Assembly: GCA_015680905.1 (NCBI GenBank)
Contig: CM027380.1
Coordinates: forward strand, 49,636,001-49,700,000
Length of the DNA stretch: 64,000 nt
Direction: 5' to 3'
Source of the DNA: Coptis chinensis
Taxonomy: Eukaryota > Streptophyta > Magnoliopsida > Ranunculales > Ranunculaceae
Position numbers and translations under genes: made by a program. Under the pieces are notes generated by a model. It was not told the origin of the DNA, did no database searches, and saw nothing but the letters and a program-made list of their open reading frames with translations. Shown one piece after another: positions 21,532-32,774 of this stretch. Each line of letters starts with the position of its first letter. The first letter of the stretch is position 1.

Positions 21532-24493
21532 CTGGGAAAAATAAGAGAAAGACACCAGTAAACAGAAGAAGAGACTACTTAATCGAACTATACAAAAAGA
21601 CTAAGAGTTCCTTGAGGCAGTTAACCACTTAACCTCTATTTCACTTTTTCACTGGTCTTTCAAAAGAACCATTACGTCTAAAATTGACTAACAGAGAGAG
21701 AGAGAGCTTCCCATTCATCATATCTAATATCTCTTCTATACATCGTGTCTTTGGAAAGAGCTCTCTCTGGCACGCTCAACGACACTCTAATTTTGTCATG
21801 TCCTTTTATATTTAACCTGCTCCAACATACGCATGATAGATACAATCGTGCCCACATATTGTTCTCATGGATTTCAAAGACATGCATTCAAATTAATGAG
21901 GAATGACCAAAACAGGTTGCAAGTCAACTTAAGAAGTATTTCTACCTGTATGTGCATGGGCTCATGTTATAAGTTTGACCAGGAAGTGATTGGAAGGGGA
22001 TGGGAGTTTATCTACAGTGCTACAGCACATAAGTGCATAACATGCATTCTTTCTTCTGCGGATGTAAATATAAGATTGCAAAAAGTTTAACATAGTAACT
22101 GACAAATTTGAAATAACTTACATGGATGATACTGCTTAAAAAACTGGAGAGATCTTACTCCATGGCTTAAAGGTTAACATCTCGAGATTTTAGGAGGTCA
22201 AAATGTGAAGGCTAAAGAACAATGACCAAAACAATTAAGTTACTAATATTAACGTTAGTTGTCAATCTAAGTAGCTACTACCTAGTACAACAAATAGGTC
22301 GGTCATGGGAGCCACCCGATCATGGGAACCACCAGATATGGTATTAAGAGATCGCTAGGCAATCAAACAGACTCCGATATTGGGAATCAAGAAGTCATTG
22401 ATGCAACAAAACAGACCCTTACAAAGGAACATGGACCAACACACATTAATTCCTTAGAATCAGATTATTCTCTTTATTATTAAAATTGAAAAACTAGAGT
22501 AGGAAATTACGAATCACCACTCACTGAGTTGAATCCATATTTACTAGTAACTGAGTTAGACACAATGTAAAGAAACACAGATAAAAGTCCTAATCCTAAA
22601 AAATGGCCCCTCTGGTCTAGCATGGAATATTCAGTAATATGTCCTTACTTTGATAGCATAAACCTCCAATGGACATTCAAAACCAAAACTGAAGCATTTG
22701 CAATCTACAAAACTGAAATAGCAATACCACCATAAAACAAGTAACTAACAAACTACCAATGACCAATCAGCTATGAGTTAAATACTCAAGCGACTGAAAT
22801 AGTTATAAGTTAAAGTCATGGTCTTTGGGTAGGAACTATGGCCAACAGTAGGACTAGCATATAAACTAATCTTTATGATGTAGGTTGTCCAACACCTGAC
22901 AATCCATATATAGCAACTGAAAGAGTATGCTCTTTAACTTAAGACACCTGAAAATCTAACCAACCCTCAAGAATGATCAAACAAAACAAAATAAATAAGT
23001 CACTAAAAAATAGAACGAGTAATAGAAACTAGAAACTATAGTTAACCACTTCCTGAATAATTATATCTCTCTCGCTCCAACAATAGTCATATACTCTTTT
23101 AACTATTCTTAACTCAAAGAGAGCTACATACCAAAATCCATAAACAAAGGAGCTATAAAGACGCATTCATCAAACCAGGCTTTCTCATAAAAAAAAGGTA
23201 ACTAAATTATGCTCCAATTCATACCAACAAATCAAAGTAGATGACTAGACACCCAAGCTTGACAGACATACATTGCAAAACTATTACTTGGTATCACCCA
23301 CGCTACTACATGTTAATAAGATAGGCCATAAAATAGATACCATGCTGAATGAACAAATTGTATGACATCTGACTTTCTTTATTTCCTAGCTAGGCTGGTC
23401 AAACATATTGAGAAGTCACTACTAAAGGAAGGGTACTCTCATCATAAAAGTAATTAATGCCCCCCATAAGTACTGATTCTATGCTCAGAATTTTAGATTT
23501 ATCAAGTAGACCTTACTTAAGCAAATGGCAAGCTTCATTCTCCAAGAAGCCTCAATAAGCATACACTACGGTATATTCCATCCTTTTGGAAATAAACTGT
23601 AGGATACACTACATGCTTTTAAGGCACAAATTAAGAAGTTGCAAGAGCTTGAAGCTTTGACAACCAAAAACTAGCTCAAACAATCAACAACTAGCTGTTA
23701 AATAAGTTCACTCCACCACCACATAGCCAACTTCAAAAGACTTAGGCCTAAGGCAGACTTAAGTAAAGCGACAACGAGCTATCCATTATCCATTACTAGA
23801 AATGCAACCAATTACTTATTTTGCACAAGTTCACGATGCTTCTCAATACAAGAACCAATAGAAATTCTATCAAAAACTCTAAGTTCCAAGTAATATCCTA
23901 AAAAACAGTATAGGGTTATAATCATTGAGCAACTCCAATTTTTTAAATGAATTGAGGATTAAAAATTTTTACTTTTAAGAAAAACTCGATTTTTTTGAGT
24001 TAAACTAGCAATGTCATGCACCCACTTCCTGAAATGAAAGATGCACCACCAAAATAACAATTTAAGAAAAAACAATAAGACAAAATTACCTGATAATTGA
24101 ATGGGCACAAAATAAATCGACCAGTCAGAATCGATGAGATGAACTTCTACCAAAAGAGTATCAGAAGAATTTCAAAAGTGAAAAACTAGTAGCAATAAAA
24201 ATTTGGAGTTATAAATAACCAACAAGCTGAGCTATTAATAACCCAATGAACTGCATGAATTAAAACAGGCGTTCGTTGAACCGAACTGAAAATAATAATA
24301 ATATAATGCAATTCAACGTAGATAACAATTTAAGGAAAACAATAATAATAAAAAAGTGACATCTTTTCCGAACTGAAGAAAGTAAATGTTTCACCCAATT
24401 TCTTGTATTAAAAATCGAAGTTAAGAACTGAGAGAGAGAGAGAGAAAGGTTAGTAATTTATCCAAACAGAAATTAGAGGAGAATAAGAGATTA

Positions 24494-24660
24494 CCTGAAT
24501 GAGAAGGAGGAAGAAAACAACCAAATGAGCAGGAGGAGAAGTTGACCAAATGAGCAACTTCGAAGAATCGAGAGTCGAAACCGAAAATTGTGAGACTTGA
24601 TTGATCTCGTGTTCATGACAATTCCAGCACCCATTATTACAATTGGATACCAATCTTTAC
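24494..24660 (-). pseudogene. Exon-like 5' segment captured in CACTA-1
   Basis: On the minus strand this CT-rich segment ends in CATTCAG followed by the donor GTAATC. It resembles a 5' untranslated or first exon. Further left, the segment ending CAATTATCAG with donor GTAATTTT at about 24091 and one starting after TTTCATTTCAG at about 24033 look like additional exons of the same gene, whose terminal exon may be 21406-21531. The linkage is inference; no family is recognised. Confidence 0.35.
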
Positions 24661-25053
24661 TCACAACAACTGAAAGATTTAATCTTTGAACATGAATTTC
24701 ACAAAAAAATTGATTTAACCTTGATCTAGTGTTTCTCCCTGTCTCTTTCTATTTTATGCAGGAAGGTAACGAAAAGTTTTGATAGGGTTATCCCTTTCTC
24801 AAATCCTATTGAAATTTCAAAAGGCACAGACTGAAATTTTGGTTACCTATTTAATCTAGCGGGGTGACTTAATTTTTCGCCAAATAGTTGAGCGGGAATG
24901 AGCTTTGAGAAAGCCCAATTTTTCACATTCAAACTACCACAACCAATGGTTAGACTATGACGGCTAACGGCCGTTGTTATTTTACGTAGGCTAATGACCG
25001 TCATTTTAGGGCGGTTATGGCTGTTGTTTTTTGACCAATTTGGTGTAGTGTCT

Positions 25054-25381
25054 AATGTATACATAAACTAGAAGAGCTACAAAGCTCAGTAAGTAAATAA
25101 TACGCATGCATAAAATAGAAGAGCTACAGAGCTCAGTAAGTAAATTGTATGTGAGCTACATAGCTCAATATTACATACCCATAGAATAATTATTTAAATA
25201 TAATTGTTTATGTGAATCGTCAACTGAAAGGCTTATGAAGCAGGGGTAGAATAAAACTTTGGTTCATCATCAGTGCTTGCTACTGCACCATTGTCAAGAA
25301 CTTTTGTTTCACTCTCAAGAACAGACTATGTCGTTAGATTAGTTGGAACGGTTGAAGGCTAAATAGAACACTCACCTAAAG
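25054..25381 (+). mobile_element. Tat element, non-coding stretch after CACTA-1
   Basis: Contains short imperfect repeats of the block AGAGCTACA(A/G)AGCTCAGTAAGTAAA (about 25071 and 25121, with a third partial at about 25152). No gene seen. It directly continues the pre-insertion sequence at 19630. Confidence 0.55.
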
Positions 25382-27683
25382 CTAGAACTTGCAGAAAAGG
25401 AAGTTGAACTGGAGGCATGTCATCATCGGTGTCTTCTTCAGAAGATGAAGAGGCATCAGGCATAAGTTCAGTTGGAGGTCATCAACCTTCTTATCAGAAC
25501 GAAGACGTTTCTTTTTCAAAGCTCTCTCATAGCCTGACATGACCTCATTTTCATGGGCAATGGCTTGAACAAGGGTTCTCATCTCGGTGTTCCTATGGTG
25601 AAGTTCCCCTTAGACCTGGTCATGCTTTGCTTGCAAGGTGGTGAAATGGGAGCGCAGTTCCAAGAACTTCACCTTCCAAGTAGCAGCATCAGCAGCTCCT
25701 TTCTGGGCTTTTTCTAGAAAGCCCCAAAGTTTGGAGATCATATCTCTTATGTTTTTGAAACCAATATTAGATTTCCTCTCTCTGGCCAAGAGTTGTTCAA
25801 CCTGGATCTGCAGCTACTCAGCTCTTTTCTCAACAGCCTCTTTCGCCCAGATCAGCTCGCTAGTATCCATGTTGTCAGTGGATGTACCGGCTGAGGCCGT
25901 GAAGATAGGCTCTTTCATGGCTAAAAAGTCATTCACCAATTGGAAAAGGATACAGAGTGCGTAAGTGACACAATAAGAGAAACAAAACATTGAACAGAGA
26001 GGGAAAGTTATACTTTAGCAAGATGAACAACAGATTGATGAAAGGACAGGTCCAGGCTCCCAGCCATGCTGGCCTCAGCCTTGTCAACAGGAAGTCACTT
26101 AGCTTCCAGAACTCCAAACGCGATGTCAACATCATTAACAGAATGCTTGTTGGTAACAGGTAGTTCATCAGTTCGTCCCCAATGCCTCATCTCCACAATC
26201 ATCTCCCTTTCAGGGGAATCTGGAGATCTTGGCGAGAAGGGGATGTCATCACTCACCCCCCTCCTATCACTAAATTGAGGAGGAGGGAGAGTGACAGTTA
26301 TAGCAGTTGTTTCAACAATGCCCTTCCCCTTGCGATTGTCAGATAGGGAAGGGTCAACAGTTAGAGGGACATTGTCAACAGTTTGTTCACAACCTGTGGG
26401 AGGATCTGGAACTGATATGGGTACAACTACTTTCTCAAAACCAGAACGAGGAATAGTCACATGAACCTTAAAAAGTGTTTCTTCACTAATAGAGAAAGGG
26501 CAAAACTTCATTTTCTTAGCATATAGGGCAACATCAGAAGTAGAAGTAGGATCAGTTCTCTTCAGTTTATGATGGTTAGACACACGCACTTCTCTTTTAA
26601 AATTACTAGCCACCAACAGTTCATGAGGCAGTTCAGTGACTCTCCCGTTAGTGATCACACAATCATCACTGACAGCAGGCTCCTGAACTGGGCCTGATGT
26701 CGCAACATCGCTAGAGGCAGCCACATAACTCTTCTCCTTACAATTTCATCTCCTTCTAGTAATCAAGGAGGATTCGTCCTAAACTAGAGGAAGAAAAAGT
26801 CCCGCATCCTGATCCACAGGAGGGGGAAGTACGATGCGCCGAGAATTCACAGTATTTATCCCACAAGGGGAAAAGCCAGGGGCAAGTTGCAGCAATTCTT
26901 TAGTATACATGTTGAAATATTCAAAAAGACGGGTTGGATCAGGAACTATCACCCAAGGCATCCTCTGTTCCTTGGGGATCTTCTTGATGAAGTCCACTGT
27001 AGCAAGTTGCAGTTAGTTGATTCCAGGGGAAGAGTCATCTAAGAAATAATAGCAAAAAAATTCAGGTGAAAGACTCTTATATCAAATTATAAAGTATATG
27101 AGTAAGAAGACTTATTAGTTGGAGCATGGGTGTGTTTTCTGGGAACAGGAATTCTCATTGGCTCACCATCAACATCAGAAGGACGAACGTCCCACGCATC
27201 ACCCAACACACGAAGGTGGTGATCAGCCCAGCCTTCGTCACTCTACTTCCCCTCAAAAAAGATGATCAGAGAGTTCTTGTCTCTGGTCATGAGATAGTAG
27301 TATGATTGGTCACGAATATACCGGACCTCATAAAAGTAACCAAATACCCAACGGTTCAGAGCGAATCCATGTCTCTTGGCAAGAAGTGCAGAATACATGA
27401 CAGTTCTGTAAAACAGGGGTGCTGCCTTACCAAGAGCAAGATTGAAGTGAATCAGACACTCTCTCAGCAATGGGTGAAGAGGAAGAGTGAGTCCGGCCCT
27501 AAGCTGACCAATGATGATGAGCGCCACGTCCTTATAGACCAACTCATCAGACAACCTCCCCCACTCCAGCCGATATTCTCTAGGATGAGAAATTTCTCTC
27601 GGATCAGTTCCAGGGAGGAAAGATCTCTGAAGTTTACAAGTGACCAGTTGGGATTCATGATCGGAAAAGAGAGAAAGTTTCAA
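25382..27683 (-). pseudogene. Antisense ORF of the Tat/Retand-type element ('putative gypsy-type transposon' protein)
   Basis: On the strand opposite to integrase, between it and the 3' LTR. The first segment (27243-27683) begins MKLSLFSDHES and contains YRLEWG, LPLHPLLRECL and YEVRYIRDQSYYYL. It continues past one stop (SDEGWADHHLRVLGDAWDV), an intron-like gap (about 27040-27115, ending TTTCTTAG), then 26779-26997 (RMPWVIVPDPTRL), a Ser/Thr/Pro-rich linker (26095-26724) and a C-terminal heptad-rich segment (25382-25960: LIWAKEAVEKRAE, VKFLELRSHFTTLQAKHD) that should form a coiled coil. This layout matches the antisense ORF known in Tat-lineage (Retand) elements. Its role is unknown. Stops near 27245 and 26770 make this copy defective. 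Confidence 0.7.
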
Positions 27684-27996
27684 GTTTTGGTTAAACCCTA
27701 ACGGGAGATCAAAAGGTTCAGTATGCAGAAAAATGTAGTAGAAGAGATAATGAGAGTTCTCTCACCAGATCTTTTTATATACATATAAGATGGACGGTTA
27801 CGATTATCCCAAGCATCGCATCTTTTCGGGATGGAACTGCCATCATTACCCTTTTCAGGAAATGGCGTATCTATTTGAGCCGACTTTTCAGAGCCTTAAT
27901 TAGTTGGATACGTCAGCAGTTCTAGTAACAATTTTGGAAAAAGATTCTCGTGCCAAAAGCAGTGTCGCTTCAAGCGCCCACGTGCTAGATGGCACC

Positions 27997-28005
27997 AGAG
28001 GGGGC
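27997..28005 (+). other. Polypurine tract of the Tat element
   Basis: AGAGGGGGC three bases before the LTR start on the plus strand, which sets the element's orientation and makes the following LTR its 3' LTR. Confidence 0.75.
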
Positions 28006-28008
28006 ATC

Positions 28009-28690
28009 TGTAGGGGGATTTCCCGTCATTGAACAGATAACACGTGTATGGGAAATAACCTAAGACTATAGATGTCCAGAATGAGACGAGGACTATCGAG
28101 TCAGTTCCGTGAATAAGTGATCTCATGCTTAGCACGAGTGTTTAGTGGACATGTGCTAGGCACGTGCCTGACTGCCTCTAAGTATGACAGTTATCCATGT
28201 CGTTAGGAACTGATATAGACAGTTCCTGAACATAAGGAAAGTGTAGATGGCGATCTCTGATGATAAGGAAGGAATCGTAAAGACATATATTAGGAGTTAC
28301 CTTTTAGATATAATCTTCCCATACATGATAGGACATTATGATCAACAAGGAAACTTACCTCTCATAAGATATGGTCTAGATTCAGACTTCCATAAGAAGA
28401 GGAATCCTAATAGGAAGGCAGAGTCCAAAGATGGAAGGGAACTCATAAGCGGTGAGGATAGCCCTAACCCTAGGACTCTTGTAGCTCTTCCTATATAAAC
28501 CAGAGGGATTCGCTCTTAGGAACTACGCAAAATTGGGTTTGATTCTCCTAAATAACAAAGGAGATACCTAGGCAGCCGTCAGACGGTTCAACCCTGAACT
28601 CACCATCATCTCATCTCTTCTCTATTCAGTAAAGGCTTCTAGATCACAAGGCACAGAGGAAATCAGGGGATACTCGAAATCTCCCCTACA
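28009..28690 (+). mobile_element. 3' LTR of the Tat/Retand-type element
   Basis: A 682-bp LTR with termini TGTAGGGGGATTTC and GAAATCTCCCCTACA, an almost perfect inverted repeat of about 14 bases. A TATA box TATATAAA lies at 28492-28499, followed about 90 bases downstream by a polyadenylation-competent, AT-poor R/U5 region. No matching 5' LTR exists in the window, so the element is 5'-truncated at the junction at about 18490. Confidence 0.85.
28492..28499 (+). promoter_or_regulatory. TATA box in the Tat 3' LTR
   Basis: TATATAAA in a CTTCC...CCAG context, about 190 bases before the LTR end, a usual position for the U3 promoter of Tat elements. In this copy it could only drive outward transcription to the right. 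Confidence 0.6.
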
Positions 28691-29251
28691 CATGGGTTAA
28701 TCTATAAGGTAAAAACGTAATTATTCTAACATGAAATTTTTGGTTTTTTTTTTTTTTTTTTTTTATTTTATTTGTAAAAACATGCATATTGTAGAAATTA
28801 TGAAAATTTGTGGCATGATATATTTGTATGTCCTTCTGCTCATATACCACAAATCTATATACATTCCACAAAACACAGGCATACATAATACTAATAAAAA
28901 CTAGAAGCGTAGAAAGTAAAGACATGTACTAAAACTAAAACAAATATATCTATCTATGCGAACACTAGGGAGCTGCCTAGTCAGAATCCGCGCGGGGTAA
29001 CTAATGACGTCGAGACGAACTCGAGCTACTCCTGTCTCTTCCCTCTCGTCGAGCTCTCTCAGGTGTAGGAAAATGTGGAACAAACTCATCTCGCAACTCC
29101 TGAAGTATTAGGAGAGTGTTGGCCTGGAAGTCGTGCTGCTCTTGCTGAATTGTATTCAACTACTGATGTAGTTGATGCTGACCCTCATGCAAGAATCGCA
29201 AAGCATCCAAGGGACGCGTGAACTGAGATAGAGCTCCAAGAGCATAGTAGT
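28691..29251 (-). mobile_element. F, region after the env-like ORF
   Basis: AT-rich, with a T run at 28746-28764. From about 28940 it matches E1 at 45-110 (GGGAGCTGCCTAGTCAGAATC). On the minus strand it encodes the weakly conserved tail of the env-like region (GVARVRLDVI, EELRDEFVPHFPT-like in broken frame). The left edge is the end of the Tat LTR. Confidence 0.5.
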
Positions 29252-29928
29252 CTACTGGAGGTTGAGGTAGAGCGTTGTCATCATTGAGACCATGTTCGAT
29301 CTCTTGTACAGCCTCTGGGGACCCCAACTAAGGATGAGCTTAGTTACAAGGGTAGGAAGGGGAGCAGTACTCCATCTAGACTGAGAAAGGTGGCCCCACA
29401 GGAAAGAACTAATACAGAACCCGTTGTTCTGGGTATGTAAAATCCAAAGAATGTGAAGGATTGACTTACTTATATCCGAAGGTTTCATCGTCCCCACTAG
29501 GTTGTGCAAAATCCAAGTTGCCACTGCCACCTGGCTCTTCCTCAAAGAAGTCTGCCTCGCACAGGTGGAACCATTGACGTACTCGCCCTTTAACGCAGTC
29601 GCATGCATCAAATCGAACACTGTGCCATGGAACTGTTGACTCTTGGGGACCTCATGTCGCGCTTTGATACCCAAAACTGAACCAACTAATACCTAGTCAA
29701 CACATGCGAGCCTCCCCTAAACGAAACGGTAACCAAACCATCATTATCGTGAGCTAAGCCACGATAGAAATATTGAACAAGAGAAGGGGAGTAATGAGCA
29801 GTGGGTTCTATCAAGAGTGGCCTCCAACCTCTTCTAAGGATTTGTCCCTTGAAGAAAACATAAAAAACCCCGGAATCAAATAGATTTGAAAAATTCATTT
29901 CGGGTACAATCTTTTGATTGGCAGCCAT
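29252..29928 (-). pseudogene. env-like / 'putative plant transposon protein' ORF of F, broken
   Basis: ATG at 29928 (MAANQKIVPEM). The N-terminal 80 residues carry FSNLF, GWRPLLIEP, YSPSLVQYFYRGL, DNDGLVTVSFRG and HVLTRY, parallel to the ORFs at 13056 and 11160. The next segment (29252-29674) continues in another frame (RHEVPKSQQFHG, GEYVNGSTCARQTSLRK, ATWILHNLVG). It follows the integrase of F across CACTA-2 and a solo LTR, in the expected order. No signal peptide or clear membrane segment is visible, so an envelope role is not supported by the sequence itself. Confidence 0.6.
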
Positions 29929-31495
29929 GAGAGGACGTTTTGGTTAAATTGAAAGTGGATATGAGGTGGGGTGAAGGTTTGCTAGTAGCAGTAGGAACTG
30001 TTTTGAATTTGGTTAAGAAGGAGGCGCAGCACGGGTTGGTGTGGCGCGGGCGCGTGTCGGGATGGATTTTGTGAGCTAGGGTTTTTTGTGAAGGAGACGG
30101 TATGTTGGGTGGTCACGTGGTTGGGATTTAAACCTGCGTACGACCGACAGTTGTTGGGTTTTTAGGGTTTGAATTTTTAGCCCAAGCCCATATGAAATGT
30201 GGAAATACTTAAAAGGTCATATTCCGTCTCGTAACTCGTAAAAAGCAAAACCCCGCTTCGTTACCGGTCCGATTTGGACAAACAAACTGTCTAAACGATC
30301 AACACGGAAAAACCTATCCAACGGTATATCACATTCTTTGATCCAAGGGCATATGACACACAAGATGATAGATGAACACCTTAAAGCGTGAAGATGACAT
30401 AAGTTGTATATACACGAATGAGCTCTAAAAAGATAATAGAGTGTGCCAACTTGAAAGCAAGGTGCACGAATAGCGCAATGAATCAAAAGAGTGTTACAAG
30501 AGCAAAGAGAACGGAGGGTGGAAAGAATATACAAACGTGAAATTAAAGATTAATTATTATTTCTTGGATTATATTTTGAAAAACTGTAAAAATGTGGGTC
30601 GTTTTTAGTCAGATCCCCAAGACTCGAGTCAATCCCAACTAGATGGTTTGATTACTCTATGAAGCTCGGCTCTGTGGTTTGGTGTAAGACACATGTAGAC
30701 TGTAAATACTGAGTCGTCGCTTATCGGCTGAAGCCCAGGGCAGTCTAGTGTTTAACATCTCAAGCACCAGTTCTCCCTAACTACACTTCGTCTGCGGGCG
30801 TAGGAACTTTTTCCTACACCAAGTGTGATGGTGTGAATTCTCTTCCAGATATCATGTTTAATATCAATCGGAAGACACGCAAAAACTTCAGAATCAGAGG
30901 GCACACGTCGCCATTGAGCATTGCTCGATGGAGAAAAACTGTTTTTAGACATTTTGAATGGTTTGTAAAAGGGGGGAAGAAAAGAAGTTTTTGAAAATTT
31001 TGGCAGCTGAATTTTTTTTAAAGTGTTTAGAAAAGAGGGGGAAATTTTTGAAATATTTGTACAAAATAAGTCTTTTAACGTTAGATTCTCAAGACAATAA
31101 TAGAGAAGTGTATGATAGAATTAAACAGATCATGGTTTCACTTTGGGTTACACCATTTGTTTAATTTTAGAATTCGATGCCTCGCCAAGTTTTTTTTTTT
31201 TTTTTGGTTCTTGTTTTTCGTAAAATATATCTCTAACAAAATAGATGGTTTTTGCAAGAAGATAAAACCATATGTTTATCCAGTATCGTTTTGGTTACTC
31301 TGGGACGTAAGATTTTAAATTTTTATATCCTCAAGTTTTTGAAAACTATGTAGAAATATATACAAAGGACTCGTACAAAAGTAGTGACTAAAAACATACG
31401 ATAACAAATTTTCTTAGACAACTTTCATGTTAGTTCAAGTGAACCCAATCCAGACAGACATAGCTTCAGTTATACGAGTTGGGGGTTTTACTGCG
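29929..31495 (-). mobile_element. F, spacer between integrase and env-like ORF
   Basis: Non-coding. The part at 29940-30330 is conserved with G (13060-13440). The part at 31110-31490 is conserved with E1 (176-565). It contains a T run at 31190-31205. Short frames here (for example 30217-30534) show no motif. It ends at 31495 where LTR B inserted; its continuation is 39708-39737. Confidence 0.6.
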
Positions 31496-32706
31496 TGATA
31501 AATATAAAAATTAAACGTTTTACCTAATCTTAACTAATTATGCTAGGAATAAGTAAAAGCATGGATTTATACTAGTTTGTTATCAAATTTCTACTCTCGA
31601 TTATATTATAATAAAAGGGAGTCAGAATTCGTTCCACTCCTAGTTTCGTAGACGTAATAATTTCTCTAAATAAACAATTCTATAATATGTGTGAGAGCAA
31701 TGGTTTAATAACTAATATGTGGAAATAACTAATTTAGATATTCTAATTTATATTATGGCAATTTAAATGAGAAGATGTGAATAAGAAGAAAGGTATTAGG
31801 GGGATTTGATTTCACCTTAATTAATTTTTAATATGCTTGCATAGATTTGTTGTAATCCTAATCTTTCTGTTTTCACATAAAGTTTAGGTCTTTTTAATCT
31901 CTAATTATTCATGACAATCTCTACCAACTAATAATTAGCATGTGATGCAATTTAAACTCATTCTCATGGTGAATTAATTACCTTCTAGAGTGGAATATTT
32001 TACTACAACTTATTCTACACTAGCACATCAAGTCTTCATCAAAGCTTTAATCAAACGCCTCTAAAGGAGGTTTAGCTATGATTCATTAGACTATCACGAT
32101 AAAAAAAAATAAGAATAAGACATAATGAAGAACTAATTTATTAAAGATAACTTGAATTGAATTAATGGTGATTGGGCTAATAAAACAATAGCTAGGGTTT
32201 AACTAAAGAAGAAAACTAATTTATTATCTAATTTATTAACTAAAGGGTTATATCCTAGAGTTTTGTCATAGTCCTCTTTATATAGGAGAGGGCTAGGTTT
32301 ACAATTTCATGCATGAGCTTTGGAGTTATGTTTTGGGCCAATAAATCAAGCCCAAAAGCTAATTACTTAAGTCCAAAAAGGGTTTCTCTATTGGAAATTA
32401 CTGTGACAACCTTTTCATCCACTTTTACTCCTCTACTTGGATCAAGGCCTAAACCATTAGAAAGCTCTTTCCAAGACGGTCAATTTGACATATAGTATGC
32501 CCAATTCTGAGGTCTGAGTCCAAAGATATGGCCTGCGAAAGTTCTATTGACTTTTATGCTCTATTTCTACCCGCGTTGACTTTGACTTTTCAACTTTGAC
32601 TAGGCTTTAAAAAAGCTTTTTCTCCTTGAATCTTAGCCTTTAATCATAGAAGTTTTTAGCAACCAACCTTTGTTCCTTTCTCTTGCAGAAGTGACATATT
32701 TCTTTA

Positions 32707-32720
32707 CATATTTGACTCTT
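32707..32720. repeat. Target-site duplication of the LINE, left copy
   Basis: TACATATTTGACTC, repeated exactly at 39581-39594. Fourteen bases is normal for L1-type target-primed reverse transcription. Confidence 0.92.
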
Positions 32721-32774
32721 TTTTTTTTTTTTTTTTTTTTTTATGCTAAGATACCCATATTATATATAGCTATC

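Larger units (their letters stand above)
19634..25050. mobile_element. CACTA-1 (En/Spm-type), non-autonomous, 5.4 kb
   Basis: Starts CACTACAAAAAAACAG and ends ...TTTGGTGTAGTG, i.e. CACTA-type terminal inverted repeats, with a perfect 3-bp TSD TCT at 19631-19633 and 25051-25053. Both subterminal regions carry many short direct and inverted copies of AACGACGG/CCGTCGTT-like motifs (for example about 19750, 19813, 19885 and 24960-25020), the binding-site arrays typical of CACTA ends. I see no transposase. The interior carries exon-like segments (separate entries). Most of 21900-24000 is AT-rich with nothing I can identify. Confidence 0.9.
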
